Origin: Ophiodon elongatus
Lineage: Eukaryota; Chordata; Actinopteri; Perciformes; Hexagrammidae
Assembly: GCA_016806645.1 (NCBI GenBank)
Contig: JACSYO010000134.1
Location: 1,160,846 to 1,224,845 of the forward strand
Reading direction: 5' to 3'
DNA length: 64,000 bases
The notes beneath the pieces are model-generated. The model was not told the origin of the DNA and ran no database searches. It worked only from the letters and a program-made list of their open reading frames with translations. Made by a program: the position numbers and the translations under genes. Shown in pieces: positions 1 to 64,000 of the stretch; positions within the stretch are counted from its first letter, which is position 1; every line of letters starts with the position of its first letter.

Positions 1-1569
1 TTAAAGTGAAAGGTATTGGTGTGGATGTATCCTTCAGATTAACTTCTTCCCTCAAGTTTTATTGGACCCAAGACTGAGTTACCCCCCAAGTAACCCTCTC
101 AATTCTGATGGAGTTGTGTCTATGTTTTGTGTTGACACTTCAAAAGCACTTTGAGACTATACAACTACCCACTCAATGAAAATAAGGTTTCAGTACATGG
201 TTCAACAAAAGTATTTGTTATGTGAAACACAAGTTAAATGTAATTAAATATAAATGTAAAAGCGATTAGAAACAGTGTTCCCCACATATAGACTATACTT
301 GGACGGGCCAGCCAGGTATATTTGGCAACCCATTCTTAATTTCTTTATACGTCTGAGATAGTGACGCCTTCTCCGATCGTTTACCCATCGTGGACTCGTG
401 CCTCGGCAGTCCGAGCTGGACCCACGGCGAGACCCAGTGCAGCCGTAAACACAGACGAGAAGGCAGAGCTGCAACAGAGACTTAGTTCTAATGTGTGGCA
501 GCATGATGTTCTCCCGGTAAATTATTAAAACACTGCACAGGACAATACAGACTGGTTTTGATTCTACTCGTTATTGCGTCATGGTTCCAGTTCTTGGGAT
601 GTTTGAGTTTGAGAAATAACCAAAGTGCAGTTTTGAAAAGCAAAAGCCACGTTTAATTTTCAGCAGATTTAGACGACCATGAACAGTGTTCTGTGATTCT
701 TTTTGGTATTGGTAAAGTAAAAAAAAACAGACATTTTTATTTTTTACTTGTATGGGCCTTTCACACAGAACAGTGCAACTGTGCCGGAAACCCATTATTT
801 CTAATAATGGGCCACAATGACATTTAAAAGTAAAATTTGGTTGAACTTTGCAAACCACCTCATGTGTGAAAGGCCATTGAGATTATGTTCTCAAATCATA
901 ATGACCCATGAGCAACTGTAGCCTTGTTGTTTGTGAAAATAACCTAAAGAATTTAACATATAATATATGTTAATATATTTTTTGTCTACCTCCCTGTACC
1001 AGACATACTCAACTGTTACTCCAAAACTGTTAGATTTGAATTGGGACTCTTGCTTACATAACGACCCTAAAAAACTATCATAAAATAATCTAAATGCACC
1101 TAAAATGCATAATCTTCTGTCCCTTTTGGCTCCCCGTCCCCACGGAGCAGAAGCTTTCACACCCAAAACTGAGCCATCGAGTGGATGAACCTGAAATCCG
1201 CCAAAATAATTTTATGTTTCCGACTTTGGGGTATTGCGAAAAAATGAAGAAATTAACCTGGTTAATCTTATCATTTTTGGCTTCTGGACATGATATTCTA
1301 TCAATACAATAATGCATTGCTGCAGCATCAGTTCGCGGTTGTCAGCGCTTGCATAAATGAATGACTGTCAGAAAAAACAGGAACTACATTACATCCACTA
1401 CATTATTGTGTAACGACAACACTAACTTGTCCTCATGTACTGAAATGAACTGACAATTAGATTTATGGCTGGATCTCTGTCTGATCTATTTTATATTTTG
1501 CTATCCTAAAATTGCCCTCTCCTCTTTTTCATGCCCCGTCATCTTTTTGCTTCTTCTTTATTCTTTCAG
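1..1569 (+). other. birc6 intron (5' part outside window)
   Basis: AT-rich intron ending in the acceptor ttctttcag. The only structure I see is a short inverted-repeat element at 755-875. No coding or RNA gene is recognisable. Confidence 0.8.
755..875. mobile_element. MITE-like inverted-repeat element
   Basis: An exact 13-bp inverted repeat (ggcctttcacaca at 755-767, its complement at 863-875) encloses 95 bp. That interior holds a second perfect hairpin at 791-811 (cccattatt, loop tct, aataatggg). Nested palindromes of this size suggest a tiny non-autonomous DNA transposon, but no family is recognised and target duplications are not clear. Confidence 0.45.
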
Positions 1570-54056
<52,487 letters not shown>

Positions 54057-56998
54057 GTAGGCTCCCTCTTTTTAAAGAATGAAGGGTAAAGCACGGTCTA
54101 CGAGGCAGCATTGGGACACCTAGAAAGGTGTCTGTCATGTGGCTGAAAGCGCCACAAGTTGCAGGTAAGTGGACTTTGAGTTGAGACCGGTGTGTCAATA
54201 TCTATTAAAAGGTTAGAATAAGATAATTGCATGAGGATATTGAGTTATTTCCAAGGTAGTCATCGTGGGTCTATTTATCAAGTGCACATTACAACCCGGA
54301 GTCATTTCTAGGTGTACTGCTATGTTGTTATTGGTGGGAGTTAGCTCGCTCAATGTCTAATCATCAGTCATGCCAGATTGGGCTGATTTCTGCCTACTTA
54401 CTACTTATTAAGTTTGGCGGGTAGAAAATTGCGATGGGCTGGTCGATGGTCGAAATTTTGGCTGCATTTGGCGGGGTTTTGAAAATACTCTGGAAATAAT
54501 ATTTATTACTTAGTCATTTAATGGAGAAAAATACAGATACAACATTCAGTAAACGTCGTTGTGTCCACTAGTCCATTATTGGCTCATTTCATTTGAGAAA
54601 TATTTGAATTTTGTTTTCAATCGTCGTAAGGGATAACGGTGGAATCACGATGACCTTTTTAACGCCGTCATCGCTGACATGGATGTTAGTGTATTTGGTT
54701 GTTTGACTGCACCCTTTGTGGTTTGCGATAGACTATTTATCTGACATTTTATCTTTGGTTATTTGATGCAGATATGAAGCTTTGTATGCTTTTGGTGTGT
54801 TTTCTATTGCATATGTAGGTTAATGGTTCTACGGTTTTACAGGGATCTCTGGCAAGGTTATAATTTGGGTTGGGTGTGTTGAATTGGGCCGGTTCTAAGT
54901 TTGTGATTGCCCTGGAAACTCCATCTGCTCTGGTAACTCTGCCAATCAACAATATAAACTAAAGAGTCACCTTTACTGTGAAATGTTAACGGGTTTAGTA
55001 CCAAAACTGGCCCTTTTCAAGCAAAAGTACAAGACAAGCATTATAATTTACAGGTAATTGCGACACCTTTTAGCTAGCTTCTCTGGTTCATGTGACCCTC
55101 GTCATATTAATGCTGGGGTGTCTCGCTAAAGCCCTGTCTTGGAATATGGCAAAAGATGAAACAGGTGAATGATCACTTTCCTCTCTAGAGTCAGAAAAGT
55201 CCTGGAGCAAAGATTTTATTATGCATCATGGCAGAAGAATGTTTAATATGAAATCTGGTTGTGAGGAAAGAAAAGATGCCACGGTATTGAAGAGGGTACC
55301 GTTCCCCACCATGGTGCCTTTTTGTTTATACGCTACTACAATAAGCATGTGAGGGACCAGGGTCTTATCAGAGACCAGTGTGTGGAACAAAGAAGCTGTG
55401 AAGGTTCATCACCAAGTCCTGTTCAGGAACACAACAGCAGGTTTGTGCTCCACATCATGGAGTCTGTTTTCTCTTTGTTCAGAAAGGTCCTCATCCCATC
55501 AAAAGATTTGACCCACTGATATCCGTCTGCAGTGGAATGATCTGAGTTTCCTTATTGTCTGTGCTGGTGATCTGAGGCGCTGCCAGCTGGTGCCCCTGAT
55601 GCTGAGAGAGTGGATTTGGATGCCTCTGGTCTTTGATCTCCGTGATAACTGCAGGCTGGAGTTACAGTGAAGCCTCCGTGTAGTTCTGAATGATAGGGAA
55701 GCTGTCTGTGTGAATGTTCCCGTGTGCTTTTAATCATGTGAGTGCGCTGGAGAATGGTGGCTTTTGGCCAAAGGAAACAGCAGATGGAGCTACAGCGTCT
55801 CGAACTGAAGCGGAGGCTGCGCACGTCGGACCGTTAAATCCCAGTAAAAGTCCCATTGGTATACATTTAATGAGTCCAGGCTTGTCTGAGACACCATCCA
55901 TCATAATGTTGTTTTCATAATCGAGGATGAAAAGACTAGTCCTTCCACTTTGATTGGTTCTTCTCACGTCATCATTTTGTTGTAATTAATGTTTGGCAGA
56001 TTGATCAAAGCGAATGCACATGTTTTTTTGTCAGAGTGGTGTAGAAGCGTGTTGTGCATAATAATATATGGTGTAACAGTGTGGGTTAAATGCTGCGTAG
56101 GTGTAACCTGCTATTATTTAGCTCACGCTCAGGTAATCCCTCGGCCCCTCGGGCCGTTAGAGCTGTGGCCGAGCAAAGCGCTTCCAGCAGAGCTCTCAGT
56201 ACTGGACTTTAGCTCTGGTCAGGTCGGGTCAGGCCACTGCTTATATCCTGCCTCGGTTCCTCGGGGACTCGCTGGTTATTAGTGCTGGGCTGACCCTTTG
56301 TAGTCTGGCTACAGTGGCACTTAAAACTACTCTTTTCTTGTGCTGCACTTTATGAGGGCTTTCACGTTTGAGCCCCAGAGTGAGCAAAGTAACAAACAGA
56401 CGTCCGCTCACAGGAGGGTGTGCAAGATGGAAAAATAAATCAAATCTGGTTTGTTTTTCTAGTTTATAGGAATTTAACACTTTCAGTAGGATTTCCTCCA
56501 TTAATGTAAAGGAAACAATAAAGTAAAATAGCAGAGGGTCTAAGTGGACCGTGAGTTAAGAAAAAAACTACTATTTACAAAGCCAAAAATGAACTTTGAT
56601 TGATGCTCAATAAGTAAAACTTAAGCTCTTATGACCCAATAATATCTCAAGATAAGTCATTTAAAACAAACCTATTGATACGAGACATATTCATGCCACA
56701 GTTTAAAAGTAATTCAACATTAAATTCAATGTTTTTTAAAGTAGTATTCATTTTATTACACCATCAATTGAAACTGTAGTTTGAGGTATTGTGATATTGG
56801 ATTGCATCATATTGTGATGTGTCAATTATCTCAGTTGTTTCATGTCTGGGTTCAAGACAATATTGGAATATTTCATGCTCCAGGCGTGCCAGCCAGAAAA
56901 TATCTGCCATCTGAAATAAAAGTTTCTTTCAGACAAGTGTTCAAAAAATCCTTGAACATGGAGGTTCCCTTTTTACTTTTCCCATAAACTTGCTACAG

Positions 56999-57268
56999 GG
57001 GGAGACGGGTTCAGTGGCAGAGCAGGTCGGCGGTTCGATCCCCGGCTCCGTTCGTTCATGTCGATGTGTCCTTGGGGCCAAAATGTCTCCCGCAGGCTGT
57101 TCCTGAGGTCTGTGATTGGGTATGAATGTTAGTTAGTCCTGATGGGCAGGTGGCACCGTGCATGGTAGCTCCTCCCATCAGGGTGTGAATGGGTGAATGA
57201 TGTCATGTAGTGTTAGAGAGCTTTGAGTGGTCAGAAGACCAGAAAAGATCTACACAAGTACAGTTAAT
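56999..57268 (+). mobile_element. tRNA-derived SINE, near full length
   Basis: gttcagtggcagagcaggtc, ggttcgatccccggctccg, 'catgtcgatgtgtccttggg', 'ggtggcaccgtgcatggtag', 'aatgatgtcatgtagtgtta' and tail 'acacaagtacagttaattta', the same family as the 41.3-kb copy. Confidence 0.85.
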
Positions 57269-57642
57269 TTAACTTTACAGTTGTAGTGATCCAGTTATCC
57301 AGAGAGCAGTCTATTCCTAGCTGTTGGGTTCGGTCAGGCCCTTTTAGTGTTGAGTTTGGATAGAACGGATTTCTTGCAGTAAGAGACATAAAGATTTTAG
57401 CATCAGTTTCTACCCTCCCACTGCCGTTGTGCGCTGTGGCTTATCAGCCCAGAGCCAGTTCCAGCTGAATGTGTGGCACCTCTTTGTGCTGCTGGGGCGT
57501 TTCAGCTTGCAGGAGCATCTCCTTGTGTGCATGCTGGCGGGTGTTAATGTGCCCCTGCTCTCATAATTAAATAACAGCTGATAAAAAGCGAGTGTTGTAA
57601 TTGCTCCTCATTATCTGGTAAATGCCCCTGACACACACTTTC

Positions 57643-57663
57643 GTGTGTGTGTGTGTGTGTGTG
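57643..57663. repeat. (GT)n short microsatellite
   Basis: About ten GT units in the last intron. Confidence 0.9.
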
Positions 57664-60590
57664 AGAAGTTCATAGCCCCTTGTTTGATTATGTTTCTCCA
57701 CATGCTCTATTGAAGCATAGCCGTAATGATGACACATTTTCATTTACAATGTATGCATTTACCGTTAAATTAAATAATAGATGACATAATACTGTGCTAA
57801 CTAGCCCGTTGCATGTAGCTAATTGAAGTCATGGTGCATCCAGTCAAATGAAAGCTGGGGGCTCTCGGACCACCTTCGGTTTAGGAGCCAGTTGGCCAGG
57901 AGCTCTGAGCTGTCAATCAATGTCAGGAGGACCCTTGCAAGGGCATGTTTATGGCTCACGTATCTGATGAAGCTCGTGTTTATTGGACATGCGATCGTCT
58001 GCATTTGTTGCAGTATGCGTGTCTGGACAGAAAAGGAGTAATACCATGTTGTTACCTTCTCTTTTAAGCACACGCACACATGGGGGCTGGGCAACATCAA
58101 AATCACCTTACCTCCCCCGGAGAAATGATACTTCCAAATGCAGCCTCGTTTCTCTTAACTACCCCCAACACTTTTGATTGGCCCCCTTAGTCTTACCTTG
58201 CCTACCAGCACACGTCCCCCAGCTCCTCAGCGTAGCACGTTGCTCCACATTAATCATCTGTGTCTTGGCAAAGCCTTTTGGGATATATTACAGTTTCCCA
58301 CCGTCGCCTGGCACTCATCACAAGAAGCGAAGCCATTAGTACGAGGTAATACTTTTGAATGTCACCACAAAACGAATTTATCTTAATTGAAGAATACATT
58401 TCGTGCACGTTTTGTTTGACGCTAAATGGTTTCGGAGATCTGATGTAGGATTTTTGTAATGTTTTTGTTATATTTAGCATTGCATCCTTTTATGTTCTAC
58501 ACCTCGCTGCCCCTTTCTACTCATCCAAGACGGACTCGATTTAAAGTTAATCTGAGCGGCAGCAGGCGGCACCACTCAGGAAATGGCTATTTTGGTCCAT
58601 CATTCATGTTGAGTGGGCGTGCGCATGATGTTGGAGGGTAATCTGAACATGACTGGCCTGTAGGTGGTTGGTAATGATTCATTACTCCAAATACAATCGA
58701 GACCATGTGGAACAGAAGGCAATCCCTGCCTTGCTGGACAGCTGTGTGTGTTTACGGAGCTTCTCTACCAATGAATAAGTGTGTGTCTGCGTGATCTGTG
58801 GGCTCTCATCAGTCGTGCTTGCAGCTTGTTTGTTCCATTTCATTTCCTATTTCAGAGATTTCCCCTGCTTGGTGAGAAAATAAATGCTTGACCTCATTCA
58901 CAGAAAAGGGAGTTCTCTACAAACCAATGCACACCTTCATTCATTAGCGCTCCTTCCTGTGGATTTGCAATTCATTGCTGCTCACCCGAGAAATGTTGAT
59001 TCTATTAGCACAGGCTTTTCTCCTCACAGTTGAAAGGGTAGGTAGGCTCTTTCAAGTGGATGGGGGAGGAATGGTGATTGCCATTGTAATTAGAGAAGAC
59101 ATGGTGGGCTTCTTCTTCCTGGCTAATGCGCTCAAACATGCGCGTTGGATTGGATTGAAGACGTTTGGCGCTCTGGTTGCGTACTTCCTGTTCCACTGGC
59201 GTTCTCAGACAAGAGCCGTCAAAGAGCCGTGAAGCTCACGCTGGCTGTAAAAGACCTCCTTCATACCTCTGTGGCTCTCAGTTGGGATGAAGCATCAGCC
59301 AGCAGGGGAAACTACTTCTATGTGATTATGAACATGCAACCATAAAAGTGCCGTTTGATTCCCTATTGGGTTGTGAGAAGCCCTACTATTTCTATGCCAG
59401 TCACATGAGAACCTATATCTTACTTTGCTGCATATGTAGTTCAATAAGTGCTGTGATGATCCTCACACGTTCTCTCCGTTTCCCTTCACACACACTCCCT
59501 GGGGTTTCTCACAGATCAGGCCCGAGGCTATCCTCATTGATATGCTCTGATGTTTATTAATCAAACTTCCGCTATTGCACAATACATCGAGACTTTATTC
59601 AAATAGTTATAAAAAGCCTTTATGATACAGGAAAAGGATTGGTGACACTACCCTGAAATCAACATGAACAAATAAATCAAGAGCATCTTCCCTCCCACTC
59701 GCCAACTTCAAAATGTGGACAGAGAAGCAGAAAAAGAGAGAAAATAGGCTCAGTTTCATCTTGTATGTAAAATAAGCTGCATGGTTAAATGGCAGATGGT
59801 CTCGTTCTTTCATCTCTGGCTGATGTAACAGACCGGGTTTCCATGAAGAAAGAAATTCCCTGTTGTTGATTTTCAACCCGGTAACATTTCTAGAAATTCA
59901 TCCTCAACATGTTAAAGTTGTTGCACTTATTTTCCCAAAGGGAAGGTATTAATTGTTGATGGTTGTTATTAATAGTTGAGGGCATTTTTGAAACGGCAGG
60001 TATATTAGGAGACAGTGCAGCAGAGCTCGCTCAGAGCTACGTTTCTGGGGAGGGGCCCCTGTTCTCTTTGACAGGGGCCCTGAAGCTACAGTATAACATT
60101 TTTGGCCCTGAAGACTGATGTGGTCTCCAGAGAAGCTTCACAGCATAGTTCTTGGTTCTCTCCCTGCTTTTAGTCATGTTGCTTAAAAGCCCTTCAATCC
60201 CAGTCCACCAACTTAAACGTGAACGTAAGATAAATGGAGACGCATCAGTCCACAAGACCGTCTCGTTTGGCTCATCCAGTGAGTCCAGCAGTCAAGAAAA
60301 CCAGATCAAGTGGAAGTTTGTAGTTCCCATCCAGCTACAGGGGGGTCAGTCATGGCTGGGGGCTCACCCTGGTACCAGCGTAGCCCCGGTTCTGCCATGT
60401 CTTCCAGCCCTCTGTTATCTGCCCGGCTCATGGCTGTGACTTGGCAATATGGCTTCTTCATCTTCAGCCCCATCCAGTTGGTGCAGCTTCCTCCTCCTCT
60501 GTCTGAGGAAGATGTTCATGTCAAACTTCTTTCTCCAACACGTGTCACTTTTTCATTGACCTTTCCTTCCAGACTGCTCACTCAATGTTT

Positions 60591-60596
60591 TTTATT
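60591..60596 (-). terminator. Candidate poly(A) signal AATAAA for tunar
   Basis: TTTATT on the plus strand, so AATAAA on the tunar strand, downstream of its stop codon. A common hexamer, so support is modest. Confidence 0.4.
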
Positions 60597-60730
60597 TGCA
60601 CACACATAAGACTTCAATAAGAAATATGAGGGGAGAGGTCAAACAGCCACAGGCTTGTACAGCGGACCTCCCCTCAACAGCCCTCCTTTCTCGTGGGAGT
60701 CTTTTCTGGTGTATCTTTTGCTTTGGCACT

Positions 60731-60880
60731 TCACAGTGTGGTGTAGATGTAAACAAAAACAATTACAAAGAGGTTAAGGAATGTGCCAATGATGCCCAAC
60801 ATGGCCAGGATGGACTCCTCCTGCTCCTCCTTGACCTCCAGTTTCTGCACATCCTCAAGCGTGATGACTGTGGTGCCCAT
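60731..60880 (-). CDS. tunar: tunar/megamind micropeptide, 49 aa, antisense in birc6 intron
   Basis: Reads ATG at 60880 down to TGA at 60731. N-terminal 20 residues are polar (MGTTVITLEDVQKLEVKEEQ); then EESILAMLGIIGTFLN and LFVIVFVYIYTTL form one membrane segment ending at the C-terminus. From memory the human TUNAR/BNLN peptide (48 aa) ends EESVLAMLGIIGTILN-LIVIIFVYIYTTL, so 25 of the last 29 residues agree. The start has a strong Kozak context (A at -3, G at +4). The family is a single-pass ER protein that binds SERCA and tunes calcium in neural and beta cells. The transcript is known as TUNA in mammals and megamind (linc-birc6) in zebrafish. The position inside a birc6 intron agrees with that name. 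Upstream exons were not identified. Confidence 0.93.
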   Translation of the reverse strand: MGTTVITLEDVQKLEVKEEQEESILAMLGIIGTFLNLFVIVFVYIYTTL

Positions 60881-62120
60881 GATCCTGATGCTCAACTAGC
60901 CTGGCAAGGGGACACTTATCTGGAACGAAAGGAAATCATGGAGACCATGTCAGTTATCACGCATGCACAGAAAGCAACAACAGAACTTGGTCTGAATTAG
61001 CATGCTGCTTAGCAGGGCTCCTTTTGTCCTCCTGCTAATCTACCAGTTTTTGCACAAAAACCAGTCCCGGACAGAACCCTCCCACCAGAGGGAAAGCAAT
61101 TGTTAATCGAACAAAACAATGGCCATCAGGGCGGAGAGGAGATTAGTCTGTGAACACCAGTGTTTATGACCTGCCACAGCTTGAAGCCGAGCTGCTTGAC
61201 AACAGCAGGCTTGACGCCCGCTCTCGCTCTGCCTCATCCCTGGATTATCTGCAAATTAAACTGTTAAATTGCCACCAGTAAAGCTCAATGGCGTTCCCCA
61301 TGTCACAATAAGCATGATTTAATGTTGCCATTTAGAACCCGCTCACTCCCGCCCACTTCTTTTCACATATCGCTAATGATTGACCACCCCAAAGTCCTTG
61401 TAAGTAGTTATTCTAAGCAGAATTCCCCCCTTCCCTATGGAGGAGTCTTAGCCGGTAAGGACCAGGACCTGGAGATGATGTTGTCGCCAACAGTGTGTGA
61501 GCCAAAAAGGTAAACAGGAGCGTTCTTGGCTCGGGCTCCTTTGTGAATGGAACTACAATCCTCCTCATCCCCTTCGACTCTCATGCCAACATGCTGCATA
61601 GATGCCACTAAATACACTGAAATGCAAGAGATAAGAAGATTACAGACAAATAAAACCGATGGTATGACGAGAAAGTGGCTTACCCTAAGGCGTCTAAGGT
61701 GTAAGACAACATCATCCGGCATGCTTTTTGGATCCTCACTGGAAAAGCATGGCTTCAAAGGCATGCTACATGTGGAGCCCCGGGGGAGAACGGGGGGAGA
61801 GGATGGCTATGCAGCCACAGTCCCAGAGGCTGCGAGCGACAGACAAAGGTAGCAGCGCCACGGTGCTCAGCAGCGCTTCCAGTGAAAACCTTCTTGTGTC
61901 ACTTCTCCTCTCCGCCAGTCAATAGCGCCACCTGTAAGGTTCAACAACCCCCCCACGGCCCCCCCCCCAAGTTCCCTTTTTAATGAACTTCCTCCTCACA
62001 ATTCATTTATCATCAAGTTTGCATTGCTGCTGCTAAAGCGCTAGCAGCCTCTTTTGAGGGGGCGAGGAGATGCCCTCTCCCCATTTGCCCCCTCCCGACT
62101 CCCCTCCGTTCCTCCCATCC

Positions 62121-62122
62121 TC

Positions 62123-62158
<36 letters not shown>
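62121..62158. repeat. (CT)n microsatellite
   Basis: About 18 CT units preceded by pyrimidine-rich sequence. Confidence 0.9.
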
Positions 62159-62159
<1 letters not shown>

Positions 62160-62817
62160 AGTCCTCCGTCACTGCTGCGCTCAAACACCTCCACACAACT
62201 CCTCCACGTCCCTCCCCAGCTTATCAGTAAATCTACACACCCCCTTGTTCTGTGGGCTCCCTTCCGCTTGCTTCTCACTTCTCGGTGGAACAGTGCAATT
62301 AGTGCCTTTTCAAAAAAGCCTCTTTTTCATCCCTGAAGCCTCCATGCCAACACTGAGCATGATTATGTCTGTAGATTCAGCTGATGGGGTCTCGGTGACA
62401 CCCAGCCTCCCCTGAGCCGGGTAGGAATGGGCACGTCCCTCAATGAGTCGGGTCTGGTAGGTGATAGTCCAGAAGAGGAGAGAAAGCTGTAGAATCCCGT
62501 GGAGCAGACTCTAGAGAGGCAGAGGCAGCCGGAGAGCCAGACAGTCGCTATGGCAATATGGATCTGCATCTACCGCCAGTGTTACGGTAGGTCTCCAGCA
62601 CCAGTTAGTCTCCGTGGGAGGAATGTGCATTGCATAACCAAGCAGAATGATGGCGAGAGAGGGAGGACGGATTCTGGTGGCCGTGGCGATGAAGGAGCAT
62701 AAGAATGAGTGGGAGGGTGGGAGGGAGGAAGGGAGGGAGGGAGGAGGGTGGGGGAAACGACATTGCTCACGCTTTCGGTTGTCTCCTCCTCTCCCCCTGC
62801 TGTGGGGGTTGGTTGAG

Positions 62818-62845
<28 letters not shown>
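62818..62845. repeat. (CA)n microsatellite
   Basis: About 13 CA units in the last intron. Confidence 0.9.
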
Positions 62846-62849
<4 letters not shown>

Positions 62850-62992
62850 CAGCTACCACCTAAACAACACTCAAAAAAAGCCAAAGCCAAAAAGGAGATG
62901 AATTTAGCCCCACTGTACCGCACTCTGCTCTGAGTTCAGTCGAGCCCATCATCGACTGCTGTTACTCTGGCAGACCTGTGGAGAGGGGAGGG

Positions 62993-63052
62993 GAGGAGTG
63001 GATGGAGGAGTGGATGGAGGAGTGGATGGAGGAGTGGATGGAGGAGTGGATG
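62993..63052. repeat. 12-bp minisatellite, 5 exact copies
   Basis: Five perfect copies of gaggagtggatg. Confidence 0.95.
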
Positions 63053-64000
63053 GAAGACAAAGACGGAGGCAGTGGGAAGATGTGGGAGTCAGATGTTTAT
63101 CTCCACAGTGTTCTCTGAAACAAGCCCCCGTGCCTGCTGAGCTGTCCGTCACTGTGCCTCCTTTGCCTTTAACTTGCCCACACTCCCCAGCCTTTTTATA
63201 TCCCAATTAAAGCCCCCTGTGCTTCTCTGCTTTGTGAAATCTACTTCACTATCTTGGTCAGCAGCATGTTTAGTTACTTCTGGTTAGTTTCCCCCAGCTC
63301 CATGCTGAAGTGTGGTTAATCAATGAGAGTGCATTCCCTTCCAGTTTAAGGACGTGAGCGTAGGTCAGTGCAGCTGGAATGTTTAAAGCATGTCAACGGG
63401 TTTCTGATCCAGAAAACATTATGACTCTCACGTCATCCTGGCTGATTTCAGGTGGACCTCAAATGTTTTCCTAAAGCCCAAAGCTCAGGAGACTTTTTGT
63501 ATAGATTACATTAGTCATCACAATTATTGTCTGATGTTGAAAGAGCTTAATTGACAGAACTCAAAATTCATAAAGAGTTCGTTAACTGAGACTGAAACCA
63601 TCTGTTCAGGCTTGATTTGTTTCGTTATGGCTGAAGCAAAAATAAATGTTAAAAAAAAAAAGAAAGAAAACAAGTCCCACAATGAAGAAAATGTCAAACT
63701 CGCTCTGGGATTGATGAAAATATACCTATTGTGAAATATGCCACAGTTAGGAAATATGGATGAGACGATACTGGGTTTAATCCTGAAAGAAGCTGTTTAG
63801 CGCTCCATCATGGGAGAGAAGTGCAGAGGGTGTCATGCAATAAATTAATGTTTCTCAACAAAATGTGATTCCAGTATGTTTTAGTGCCATTTTTTATATA
63901 TTGTATGATTTCAGGGATAATACTGCTAATTGCAAATATTTTGGCCAGATTAATGGATACGTTACATTTCCATAAGGTCCATTGCCTAACTATATATATA

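Larger units (their letters stand above)
60591..60919 (-). ncRNA. tunar: Probable 3' exon of the megamind/TUNA transcript
   Basis: Minus-strand exon model around the micropeptide ORF. Two candidate acceptors lie upstream: 'tttcgttccag' (exon start 60919) and 'gtccccttgccag' (exon start 60900). Downstream, AATAAA on the minus strand (60596-60591) is a plausible poly(A) signal 135 bases after the stop. Exact ends are inferred; transcript evidence would be needed to fix them. Confidence 0.5.
54057..64000 (+). other. birc6 intron, at least 9.9 kb, host of antisense tunar
   Basis: No birc6 exon is recognisable here. It contains a SINE (56999-57268), short GT, CT, CA and GAGGAGTGGATG repeats, and the antisense tunar micropeptide ORF (60731-60880). 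Sequence at 57.4-59.6 and 61.1-61.4 kb is unique-looking and AT-motif rich (gtaattag, cattatctgg, taaattgcca), as in conserved noncoding elements. Confidence 0.8.

Noticed and set aside
60152..60439. Plus-strand 95-codon ORF near tunar
   Set aside because: No recognisable domain and no splice link to birc6; it is close to the 3' side of the antisense gene and probably chance.
62499..62589. Possible plus-strand exon ending in GTAGGT
   Set aside because: It has a short open frame (MAIWICIYRQCYG) and a good donor, but does not resemble the expected next birc6 exon or any protein I know.

Overview
The window is vertebrate nuclear DNA, almost certainly from a teleost fish. The exons match the vertebrate giant IAP/ubiquitin ligase BIRC6 (BRUCE/Apollon) nearly residue for residue, but the introns are small: about 52.5 kb holds 61 exons. 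The introns carry fish-type debris (tRNA-derived SINEs, a Tc1-like transposase remnant, LINE reverse-transcriptase scraps) and many (CA/GT)n tracts. A percomorph-like species is my inference; I did not identify a species.

Layout. Positions 1-1569 lie in an intron upstream of the first visible exon. From 1570 to 54056 the plus strand carries 61 consecutive birc6 exons, all with GT-AG borders and all with matching phases. Joined, they give 13,090 coding bases (4,363 codons plus one base) with no stop or frameshift. They run from just before the BIR domain to about 440 residues before the C-terminus. The start codon exons lie upstream of the window, and the catalytic UBC (E2) exons lie downstream. 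In order the exons encode the end of the N-terminal region, the BIR zinc domain, the rest of the N-terminal propeller, a long helical body, two beta-sandwich modules, a ubiquitin-like region and the helical stretch before the UBC domain. Repeats sit mainly in the introns at 22.5-24.4, 36.3-40.1, 42.2-48.5 and 50.1-51.3 kb.

From 54057 to the end of the window is one birc6 intron of at least 9.9 kb. On its minus strand, at 60731-60880, is a 49-codon ORF whose last 29 residues are almost identical to the C-terminal half of the TUNAR (TUNA/megamind/BNLN/pTUNAR) micropeptide, a single-pass ER membrane regulator of calcium handling in neural and beta cells. The zebrafish transcript megamind was first named linc-birc6, so an antisense position inside a birc6 intron fits. 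This is the most interesting feature of the window: a gene nested within a gene, on the opposite strand, encoding a microprotein and long described as a noncoding RNA. The DNA around it (about 57.4-61.4 kb) is low in recognisable repeats and rich in homeodomain-like AT motifs, as expected of conserved regulatory DNA, although conservation cannot be tested here.

Other points of interest are a SINE whose 3' tail has expanded into a 28-bp minisatellite of about 17 copies, GT microsatellites lying directly against splice sites, in-frame His/Gln and Ser runs absent from mammalian BIRC6, two alternative splice-site candidates, several perfect hairpins, and nested transposon insertions.
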